From: Caprella mutica
Lineage: Eukaryota > Arthropoda > Malacostraca > Amphipoda > Caprellidae
Direction: 5' to 3'
Length of the DNA stretch: 64,000 nucleotides
Assembly (NCBI GenBank): GCA_947561585.1
Contig: CANNZV010002606.1
Span: 71,237-135,236, forward strand
Under the pieces are notes generated by a model. It saw only the letters and a program-made list of their open reading frames with translations, made no database searches and was not told the DNA's origin. Both the position numbers and the translations under genes were made by a program. Shown piece by piece: positions 48,337 to 58,270 of this stretch. The first letter of the stretch is position 1, and each line of letters starts with the position of its first letter.

Positions 48337-49005
48337 ATAAGTAATAGATAGAAAGTTCTCATTCGAAAGATCAGATTTGGTTAATATCGTTTCGCATGCA
48401 TTTGTTCGTTACCGTGCTATAACATTCTAAAACAGACCAACATTTCTTCCTCAAAACAACAATTAACATCTACGTATATTTTTTCATCCAAAGAATTACG
48501 CTCTAAAGTCCCTTTAAGAAGTTACAGTAGGGGTGTAACGTTTCTCTCTTTTTCTCACTCGTGTCCACGTGTCGCAATGCATTTCTATTTAGAGACTAAG
48601 GAGAGGTAAAGTTATCTTGCAAAATAGATCCCTTACCCCACGAGGTGGTGACTTTGCTCTCTAATGCTACTCTTAACCCATAGAACTAGACTTCGATTGT
48701 AAAAATTATATTCCTCAATTTTTTGAAGTGTTATTTAATTTGCAGTTTAATGAAACTATCATCAGGTTACGAGTTTCCCAATTCAAAGTTAAATTTGCTA
48801 TTAATTTCATAATATATAAGTTAATTGGTAATAATTTGAAACGTATATCAAATTCACCGAAGTTAACAATTCAAATTAAGTTTTATAGTGAAAATGTCTT
48901 AAAAATGCGACACGGAAGAACTTCAATGTCATGTTTTAGTCTAATTACATTCGCAAATTGCGGAAGGTTACGTTTTAATCAGCATTTATTTATTTGTAAT
49001 CTTGT
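48337..49005. other. AT-rich intergenic DNA
   Basis: A 105-codon frame (48728-49045) overlaps the R1 repeat and has no recognised domain. Nothing else is supported. Confidence 0.4.
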
Positions 49006-49212
49006 TATTCGCAATAACTCAAAAGTATTCAACCAAATTGCCTGAAATTTGGTGGGAGGATTTGTCATTATCTAGGAACCATTTTATTAGATTTAGGGAG
49101 GTATCGGGTCAAAAGTCAATGCCATTTATAACTCACAGATTATTGGATGGTGAAGGTCACTTATAAGCGGCGGTGAAGGTATGCGCCACACGAGTGCCCG
49201 TCACCTAGTGTT
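49006..49212. repeat. Dispersed repeat R1
   Basis: 'taactcaaaagtattcaacc', 'tgaaatttggtgggaggatt', 'cgggtcaaaagtcaatgcc' and 'gcggcggtgaaggtatgcgc' parallel 1960-2433. Confidence 0.65.
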
Positions 49213-49329
49213 TCATTAGCAAAGGTAAGGCATTATGTTTATTGCTAATTTTGTTACATGCTGGTTTGGAAACTCTAATAAATTTCACAACTGGGGAGGT
49301 AACTGATGAGAAACTTTCACAACGAGTTG

Positions 49330-49620
49330 CACTTTATCTGTTAGCTGTTTGTGGTGAATGTAAGAGAAAGAGGTGACGTCCCTTGTGGTCCGAACTGTTA
49401 CTATTTTACGCTGTTTATCATATCTAACAGTAATGCCATAGTTCTGAATGATGAAAGTTAGGTTCCATTTGCATCACCTCATGAATGCATTAGTGGAGTC
49501 ACCAGTCATTGCGTCCCTTCTTTGTTATTCGGAGTAACTTTTTTGCATCCATGAGCATGTGATCTCTATTCATGAAGCCACTTTCCTGTCTGATTTCTTC
49601 CATGAAATTCCCTTGTATTT
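49330..49620. repeat. Dispersed repeat family E, diverged copy
   Basis: 'gctgtttgtggtgaatgtaa', 'tgaatgcattagtggagtca', 'ggagtaacttttttgcatcc' and 'catgaagccactttcctgtc' follow the order of the 52083-52565 copy. Confidence 0.5.
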
Positions 49621-50029
49621 ATTTGCTTCTGTAGTAATCAATTGGACCTTTTTCATAATAACCGTTAATTTATTTATATATAACTTTTATCAGGAGCTTC
49701 AAACATTAATTTATTATTTTGCGAGTGTCAGGAATGGGTTCGGTTTGGGCATCTCTTGCCTAATGAATTAAAAAGCAGGGAAATTTGGAACTATTCTCAT
49801 CGTCACCACTTCTCTTTTTTATGACGATATTACTATCTGCATATCGTCTTCCACTCGCAGGTAACCATGTTATTAAATATTATTTTTATTAATCATCTTA
49901 ATTCGTCATTTCGTCTACACTGATTTCATTAATATACATATAGTGGTTATTGATATATTTTTCAATTTCACAGTAACTGAAATAATTTTTTTATTAATTT
50001 TCATGAATACAAATTTAGCTCTGTTTAGA

Positions 50030-50165
50030 ATCTACTCCAGAGGCTTTATTCTGTAGCTGTCTGGGGTGAAAAACTGTTGAGCCTCGAACTGTTGAAATTT
50101 GGATTTTCCCCCTTTTTTCTTTTTATTAGTGCAGCTTTAGAGGATAGTGTTAGTTAGGGTCATGC
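50030..50165. repeat. Dispersed repeat family E, 5' part
   Basis: 'gaggctttattctgtagctg' and 'gcagctttagaggatagtg', with the usual gap between them. Confidence 0.5.
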
Positions 50166-51394
50166 TGATTCGCTGTCATATGATTTGTTTATACACTTGG
50201 CATGCATAATATTTACGATCGTTATTTTTGAAACAAGTTGACAGCTACTAAGTATATAAATAAATCCATTAAAATAATAGATACATTCCTAATTCACGCC
50301 CTGATCTTAATTATAGGATCAATACCTCCTATATAGTTGATTTAGGAACGGGAACTAGGAAGGGGTAAACGTCATATTTTAGATCCCTTCTGAAGGACCA
50401 AAACTCTCTTCTTGTGTATAGATTACGATCTTCGCTCCTACGGTGCATTTTTCAAATGTTTTTACTTTTTCTTATTAATTAGTTCAGGAATTACATTGTA
50501 AGTCATGTGTAATAATTCTACTGATTGAAGATTTTGATACATTTAATTTATTTCTCCTAATAAACACATTAAATTTTCCAAAAAGGAATTACTGAACAAA
50601 TTTTATTTTCATATTGTACTGTCGTCCTCTTGCGACCTGAACGATCCTTGTTAAAATTAAAAAAATTGCCGTCGTTTTTGTACTTGATCACATTTCTCCG
50701 GATCGGCAATATTTTATAAAATTGTTTTTGAATGCCGTTAAAACCTGGAAATAAATCTCTTTTATAGAGGGGTTGTTAAAAATATCTAATAAAGATCTTT
50801 TTTTATGCTTGCAAACGGGCGTTTTCACCACCCATCAATAAAATTGTTATAGTATTCACAAAAATGAATAAAACTTTATGAAAATTTAACTGTGAATAGA
50901 GAGGGGTTTAACAAACAAAATGACACTTGAAAGAAAACTGCACCTTCAGTAGTTGTTGAAATATACCAACTTACAAGTTGGGTTCACTTTTTTCTTGACA
51001 CCTATAAAAAGAGAAATAAAATTTAACATAAAAGATTGCTCTACGAAAGTAAAAAATACAAACTGGGAACAAAGTACCTTCTTGAAGTTCATTGGCCATA
51101 ATTATACATCATTATATTCAATATTTGTTCATTTTTAGACCACCTTTGATTTTGCCATTGGACGGATTTTGCTGCTGTCTTTTTGTTAACTGGATTTACA
51201 CTTATTGCTTTGTTTTTTAAACTTAATCAACAGTTAGGTTTATATTTCTATATGACATGTAACTAATATTTACTCCAATAATAACTGCACACTACCTAGG
51301 TACATAATATGACGGGGATCAAATGCCGTAAACCAATGCACTTCAACTGAAAGGAGGTTTTAAATTTTTGTGTTACGCTTCATTTTCCTTTTGT
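50166..51394. other. AT-rich intergenic DNA
   Basis: No convincing gene. A 61-codon frame at 50953-51138 has no recognisable domain. Confidence 0.35.
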
Positions 51395-51580
51395 CTCTTT
51401 TCGTCACATTCCTTGCTAATTGATCGTTACTTTCCTTTCTAAGTGACTGCATTCACGAAGTAGCTTTTCTGCAACCATGAGCATTGTCATCTTGTTAGTG
51501 AAGTCACCTTCCTTTCTGACTGCTTCTTCCAGTCCCTTGTATTTAATTTCCTTTTGACGTCAGCAATATGGCCTTTGGTT
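51395..51580. repeat. Dispersed repeat family E, 3' part, cut by a foldback element
   Basis: 'tgcattcacgaagtagcttt', 'gtcccttgtatttaatttcc' and 'cagcaatatggcctttggtt' end at 51580. The family resumes at 53818 as 'cctttggttccgaa'. Confidence 0.7.
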
Positions 51581-52082
51581 GGTATCCGGTAAATTCATCG
51601 CATGGTAAATTCATCGCGTGGTAAATTCATCGCATGGTACATTATAAAATTAAATTGATAAACTTAAATATACTTTTTGCAAATTATTGCGCCGACCTCA
51701 CTTTTTTTTGCTGGATTAGGGTAACTTGTTTGTACGAATCTGTGATGTTAGTTCATTTTAAATGATTGGATTTTAGTAATAGAATGTCATATAATTTTCG
51801 CATGTATATCATTCAATTAATACTTAATTTAAAATATTTAATATGTGAGTATACTTGCATTAATTTATTGTTTTATAGTCCTGCATATTTTTCTTTAATT
51901 CAAATTTTTAATTTCTCTCAAATTACGTGTTTGGGTAGCTACTCATAGTTTGAAGAACAACATAACTGTAAATGCTACACCTCTTTGAAAATATAATCAG
52001 CAAAGCATAATTGCCTCAGTAAATGAGAACCAGGTTTTCTAATTAATAGGGAGGTATTGATTACAATTTATCTATTTAAAAG

Positions 52083-52565
52083 CCCCCAGGGGCTCTATCC
52101 TGAAGCTGTCTGTGGTGAATGGAAGAAAAGGGGGGTTGCGTCCCTTGGGCCCCGAACTGTTGTAATTTGGATTATGGATTCCCTTTTTTCATGTTTATCA
52201 TTTTTTTAACGCTAATTGCAGTTTTAGAGGATAGCGCTAGGGTTATGCTCTTCAACTACGAGGTCTTAGATTTTGTGTTAGGTAGGCTCGTAGGCTTCAT
52301 TTACTATCACCTCTTCATTTTACTCTTCCATCCGTGAGTGCAGCCACCGGTGCTTGTGTCCCGTTTCGTCACATTCCTTGGTAATTGACTGCATTCACGG
52401 AGTAGCTTCTCTGCATCCATGAGCATTGTCACCGACGGTGGTAAGTGACTTTGTTCATGGAGCCACTTTCCTCTCTGACTGCTTCTTCCAGTCCCTTGTA
52501 TTTAATTTCCTTTTGACGTCAGCGATATGGCCTTTGGTTCCGAAGCAGACGTTAAACCCCTACTA
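52083..52565. repeat. Dispersed repeat family E, best full copy
   Basis: Runs from cccccaggggctctatcctg to gcagacgttaaacccctact. Its 5' 155 bases are palindromic at the ends (gctctatcctgaa / ttttagaggatagcgct). The 3' part holds 'gtgagtgcagccaccg', 'gactgcattcacggagtagc', 'tggagccactttcc' and 'ttttgacgtcagcgatatgg'. The 72-codon frame here is not shared by other copies. Confidence 0.65.
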
Positions 52566-52677
52566 AAATAAAAATATCTATTTAAAAGTAATTTAGATAT
52601 AATTTTTGTGCAGTTGAAACGGTAGAATTTAATCTTTAATATTAATGGTTTGCTATTAATATAGCAATATATTATAT

Positions 52678-53656
52678 GGGCCACGAGAGTTGGGCACAGG
52701 ACAATATAAGGCCCCACGACAATTGCACCCCGCACAATTGGGCCCAAGGACCAATATAGTATTTGCCCAATTTTTCAGAGTCTACAGTATTAACTTAATT
52801 TAAGACCATTGCTACCGTAATAACTAGGGATGTGACAATATGCGTTTGGTATGAAAATGTAGTCTTGAGTATATTTAAACTATAGAATATTTCTAATATG
52901 AAAACAACATTCTTGTTATGAAAAATATATATCTTAGAGAACATATTCATTTCATGAATAAATGGTTTTATTCTTTTAAATTATTATAATTTTCTGTTCT
53001 GAGATAGGTCATGTAAGCAAGATATTTCCTAATTAATCTCTACAGTTAACTCCTGTATAGTGAATGAGTTAGGATGTAGCCAATAGCAAATAAGAATGTA
53101 GCTATTTTAGATGAAGAGACAATAGAAAATAAGAATGTGGATAATTAAAAATGGCCGTGGTCCTCCCAAGACATGCTGAAATTATTGGAACATACAAGTC
53201 AAATTAAAGTTAATGTGAATTTGTTGAAACCTGTTCACTGTTCAATATAGAAGAGTTTCATAAATTAGTATTACAAAAGGTATTTTCACAATCTAATTTT
53301 ATCCCTTCAACTATTCAATTTTCCTTAGTTCAATGTAACGAAAATATTTAAAATTCACTTGACATGATTCAAGTTAATAAAAATTATTTAAATACTTCAA
53401 AGATTTTCATTACACCGAAACATGAGATTACGAGCTTGCTAATATACACCTTACCAAGTATATCAGACGAATTTAAATATTACAAACATATTTTTAGAGA
53501 ATATAAAACATTTCAAAGATAGTATTGTCACTACCCTAGTAATAAAAAAGTAACACTTCTTTATTATGTCTTCTGTTCATTTTTTTCTGGGTTCAATTGT
53601 TTTTGAGCCCAATTGTCGTGAGCTCAATTGTCCTGGGGCCCTATTGTCGGTGCACC
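52678..53656. mobile_element. Foldback (FB-like) element nested inside the previous one
   Basis: The left end gggccacgagagttgggc with 'aggacaatat', 'acgacaattg' and 'gcacaattgggccc' blocks is mirrored at the right end ('cccaattgtcgtgag', 'caattgtcctggggcc', 'tattgtcggtgcacc'). These are inverted arrays of roughly 20-base units. The flanking 9-mers atattatat (52669-52677) and atattgttt (53657-53665) agree at seven of nine positions. The interior is AT-rich. Confidence 0.7.
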
Positions 53657-53826
53657 ATATTGTTTGTAACGTTTCAATGTCTTTATAAAAAAATCATCTT
53701 TTATTTACCTCTCTATTATTTGTATTATCTACCTTCCTTTTATATGTCATCGATGATTTATTATGCGATGTATTTACCACGCGATGAATTTACCATGCGA
53801 TGAATTTACACTGATCCCCTTTGGTT

Positions 53827-54124
53827 CCGAATACGTAACTTATATTATCATCTGAATAACATTTTAAAAAGGGATAATCATACTACATAATATAAATTAA
53901 CGTTTCCTTATTTATTCTATATTGCGACAGATTGCAATTAAAGTATTAATCCTTTGGAGCTTAAAGTCAACGTAAAATAAATAAAATGTTAATATAATCG
54001 AAAAGGTTTTAAAACGATGAGAGAAAACGACCTGTTTGATGAGAAATAACTAACCATGATAAAAGTCTATGTGAGCAACACTTATTGTCAGTGAGAGAGA
54101 AAAGCTATGGAGTATTTTAATAGT
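53827..54124. other. 3' flank of the minus-strand gene
   Basis: AT-rich. An AATAAA on the minus strand at 53911-53916 lies 209 bases after the stop codon and may be its polyadenylation signal. No other feature. Confidence 0.45.
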
Positions 54125-57000
54125 CTACTCAAACAAATCTGAATTGAGTGTTAAACCATCAACCTCTGTATCGCTTGTACTAGCAGACACAGAAGCAGGT
54201 ATACCATTAGTAGCAACATTAGGAGTGCTAGTAGTACCAGCATTAGGAGTGCTGACAGTACCAGCATTAGGAGTGCTGATAGTACCATCATTGTGAGCAC
54301 TGACAGCACCAGCACTCTCATCACGTTGGCTACCTTGTTCGTTGGTGGCTGTTTCAGAACTATTTGGCTGAAGGTTAGTTTCCGCAGTGGGACACAATCC
54401 TCGAGGCGATGAAGCCTCACTTCGAGAAGAGGAAAAGTCTCTGCAAGGTAGAAATATTTTTAAGTTTTATTGATTGTACCAAGCACTGGTCAAGGTTTTA
54501 TCCCTTGGACTCACCGTTCGACGTTATGACGATGTTCACTCAAGTACTTCTGACTGACGCTGGTGTTGTTCAAGCGTCCGTAGTTGGTATTACTGGTCTT
54601 TGCCTGAGTTTTCATGAGTGATTTGAAGTTATTTGGTGAGCAGCAACAGTTGGCTGACAGGTGACACAGTGACCTGCTGCTGACACAGTCTGACGAGTCA
54701 AATGACGCCTGAAAACAAAATGGCAATTCAAAATGAGTTTATAAAAAAAGTAAATTTTCTGATTAATTATTCTACTGTGTTAGTGGTAAGGTGATATTAT
54801 GATCTTAACAGTGCAATTATCATATTCTCTTAATGACCTTTAAATGCAAGATAGGTCAGTTTGATGAATAGAATTGTGACTACCAAGGTTATTTGACTTA
54901 TAGTTGTATCTTCGGTTCAAGATTATTTGTGGCAGATTGCTAGCTTGCTATAGTGTGAGTCCTTACAGTACTAACTATAGAATAATTCCTCACCTGCATG
55001 TGTTGTCGGTTAAAGTTGCACATTGAGAAACCACTGGAGTCATTGAGTGGCGGAGACAGACTCCGTGTCTCCTCCACTCCTCCATCCAAAGCGTTGCAGT
55101 AGGATTTGGAGCTGTTACGGCAGGAGTTGTTAGGAGACTGGGACAAGAGGTTCTGGTGGGTGTAACTCCTGAAGTTGTCCCAGTAGTTGTTTGCCCGAAC
55201 ACCAGGGGACACCTACAAACAACAAATTAATTAATGAAAATTTAGTTAGCTTTACACAAAAAAGTTATTTGAAAAGAGATCTACATACAATAGATAAAAG
55301 TGCTTTACCTGGTTATTGAGGACGTCATTGGATGCATTGGTACTCTCATCATCAGTGATGTGATAAGCTCTCAAGGCAGCATAATAGCCATTGCTACCCT
55401 CAGGCAACTCGTTCTCCATGTGACCTGAGAGAAATGGGTGCAAGGGCTTCCTTGGGGGCACCTTCTTGTTGCTCTTGCTCTTCTGCCGTGATAGGTCGCG
55501 GTTCTTTGAAGAAGCCACTTCACCTTCAGTAACTAACGGGAAGTAATTCTCTTCAGTAAAATCTACACTGCCATCAATTTCTTCATCTGAGTCGTTGATT
55601 TTCGGTTGCCAAAGTAGACTGAATGATTGACTGTTGTGACTTTCATCGGAGTCTAACTCGTCACTGGACTCGAGAAAGTTACTTCCAAAGGGATGAATGG
55701 ATTTCTTAGGTGGAGGGCGACGAGTATTCTTAGTTTTTTGCTGGCAATGGTTGGAAGCGCTGTCACCGCATGACTCTGAACAATTAGCATTGAAAGGGAA
55801 AGACTCCTCATCCTCATAATAATTGGCATCTGAGGAGAGATTGTGAGAAGTTTTAGTGATAGGCAGAGAGAGGAGAAAATTCTCATCTTTGGACATTGTT
55901 TCAGGACGGTTACATCGGCGATAGGATTCTTCGTGTGACACATCAGCTATATTTCTATGACCACTACATCTAACTTTATTGTTACTAGAGGAGTTCTTCT
56001 TGCATTTCATTTCAGAGTGAGAAGGATGACTATTTCTGGATGAAATTAGGGATATTGTGGCCTGCTGACAGACTTGGTGAGGTGTCCAGGTTGATGGACC
56101 AGAGTTCGAATGAGTGACTTGCGAAGAGTTGGCACAGGTTTCAGAGTTACTGGATCTGTCAGATCTGTGATCACTTCGCTGCTTCTTAGTCAGTCTCAGA
56201 GATTTGCTGTTGTGAACCGACAGCAGTTCCATTGGCTGGATAATTTCCTCACTGTCCACCAGTCGTGAAGATTCTCTAGTAGTGCTTCTTTGGCCGCGTT
56301 CATTTTTTAAAGTAGTTATCAAACCACTTCTATTTCTCACTTTATTAGTGAATCTGGGTAATTTATTGTACCGACACGAGTTGTCCCCACTTTGTTCATA
56401 GTTCTGTCTATTATTCCTGGCCGAGATAACACCGGAATGACGCAAAAGGGGATTAAGTTCTCTGGAATCTATACCACTAATACCCGAATCCATAGAAGGC
56501 TCTGTGGACATTCCCCTGAAGTTCATACCAACACAGTTCTGATAATCAACAGCCACTGGAGAGTTTTCCCTCAGTGGGTTTCTGGTGAGCAATAGTGAGT
56601 TAGGAGAGAAGCAGTTATGTCGAGGCCGAATGTTATTCAGAGGCACAGGGTATTGGAGATGCTCATTACTCGTGTTCATGTTAGAATTCACTCCGTGACT
56701 ACTAATGCCGTACAAGGGATTGTTGAGCAAGTCTGAAGGATTGTTGTAAATATTGTGCGAATACTGGCGAGGATGTTGCAGGAGAAGATTAGTGGAGTTA
56801 ACGTGATGATGAAAATCCACATTGGCGTTATTTGTGGACTGAAGGTTGTGGTGGTAGTTGAGGAAGGGGGTGGGATGAGAGGCTTCGTAGGAGTTGTTAA
56901 GAGGAGTTGGGAAGTTATTGGTCAAAAGTGGTGGTTTGGGGGAACAGTTGTGGCAGTAAGGTTGCCTTTTTGCTTCATTATCCAGCCTCTGCTCCAGTAA
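54125..57000 (-). CDS. Unrecognised Asn/Ser-rich protein, last four exons (possibly the 3' part of the PCM1-like gene)
   Basis: Exons on the minus strand: 57000-55309, 55212-54994, 54708-54515, 54440-54125, all GT-AG and joining in phase to 806 codons plus a TAG stop. The first exon opens at a good acceptor (ctatttttcag) in phase 0 with LLEQRLDNEAKRQ; alternatively translation could start at the Met codons just upstream of 57000 (MSIFQLLEQRL). The protein is Asn/Ser/His-rich and probably disordered. A motif occurs twice about 75 residues apart: PPPKKSIHPF and PPRKPLHPF, each followed by an acidic stretch. The last exon has a TPNAGT(V/T)S repeat. No enzyme domain is seen. Its strand and spacing fit either a separate gene or a continuation of the PCM1-like gene across a 1.3-kb intron. 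Confidence 0.7.
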
Positions 57001-58044
57001 CTGAAAAATAGACATGATGATCATGTACAAATTCTTAGGTAGCAGTGTACATCAAATATTTCATAAACACAGTAATTAGTATTATACACACTAGCTACTG
57101 TTATTAAATAAATACTATATATTAGATAGGAGTTGTCTGAAACACAAAGAATGAACATCAATTAGACTAAATGTAATAAAAAAACTATAATGTTAGCAAT
57201 TAAAAAAAAGATCACAATTTTTCGTAATCTGTGCCACACCAAATAGAGTTGTTAAATTTAAGTGATGGTAGATTTTGAACACCGTACAAACATTACACGA
57301 AAATTACCAAAGTCAACTCTTGTTAAATAACATTATATCTTGAACGTCAAAAAGAAGATTACACAAGGGACCTTAGAGAAGTAGTCAGTTAGGAAGGTGG
57401 CTCTCTTTGTTAGTTACACACAAAAAAGAACACAGATGCTAACCTGATGACAGTAGAGAATAAAGCTTCTCTTATTGTGCCAATCTTAACCACCTCTCAA
57501 ACTAAAGGCTTTAAACCAAGTAAATGAGACTGGGAGAGTGTTTATTAAGTACACAATAGATGGACAGGGATTGAATACAATGCTACTCTTTGATAATTGA
57601 ATACCGTAACGAACAGAACAGAAAACATAAAACCAAAAGAGTTGATATAAAAAAGCAATAGCTAAAGTCACTTTTTTCACAACAAAATGAATCGTCAAGA
57701 CTAAAAGATATAGTAGGAACAATTTTTAAGAATTGAAAGTGAATAACTCTTACTGTGACTAGTAAATGAAAGATTAACAGCTGCTGTATTTAATGCACAA
57801 CTTTGAAACAGTAGAGAAAGCTTCTCTGGCGCAATATTCAAAGCAGTGAGACTTTAATTAGCTAGAGAAAGACATCAGGAAAACAATCTTGATTCAAAGT
57901 AACTGTGTGACATTTCAATAAACAAAATTCCAATAACTGACTACTTCCGAAAGAGACAACAGCTTATTGAAAAGGCCTTGAATTAGTAACGTAATGATGT
58001 ACTACCCATTATAAACAAAAATAGGTTGTTGTCGAAGAGATTCA
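57001..58044. other. AT-rich intron or intergenic DNA
   Basis: No coding signal on either strand. It separates the two minus-strand gene blocks. Confidence 0.4.
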
Positions 58045-58245
58045 ACTGAGGGCCGTAAACACGCAGTGGATTTTTAAGTTTTCTATGAGACTTTTGCTAA
58101 TTTCCCTACTTCTCCCACGAGACTTTTGAATCATATAAGAAAAAATATATAATAAATAATAATTTTATAGTTTTTTTCTTGTATGATTCAAAAAGTCAAG
58201 TGGAAATAAATAAAAAACACATGTGTACGGCCCTTTAGCCGTGTG
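58045..58245. repeat. MITE family F-related foldback
   Basis: 'agggccgtaaacacgcagtg' on the left and 'acacatgtgtacggcccttt' on the right are inverted, as are 'acttttgaatcatataag' and 'cttgtatgattcaaaaagt'. Shares the 'tacggcccttt' end with the copy at 40487-40698. Confidence 0.65.
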
Positions 58246-58270
58246 TGTGTTTTACACTGTAGTTAACTGT

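Larger units (their letters stand above)
51581..53817. mobile_element. Foldback (FB-like) element with tandem-repeat ends and 9-bp target duplication
   Basis: Both ends carry inverted arrays of about 16 bases: ggtaaattcatcgcatggta repeated three times on the left, and the reverse complement at 53765-53812. The element starts ggtatccgg and ends ctgatcc. Perfect 9-base direct repeats cctttggtt flank it (51572-51580, 53818-53826), and the flanks rejoin into a family-E repeat. The interior contains a complete family-E copy (52083-52565) and another foldback element (52678-53656). No transposase. Confidence 0.85.
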
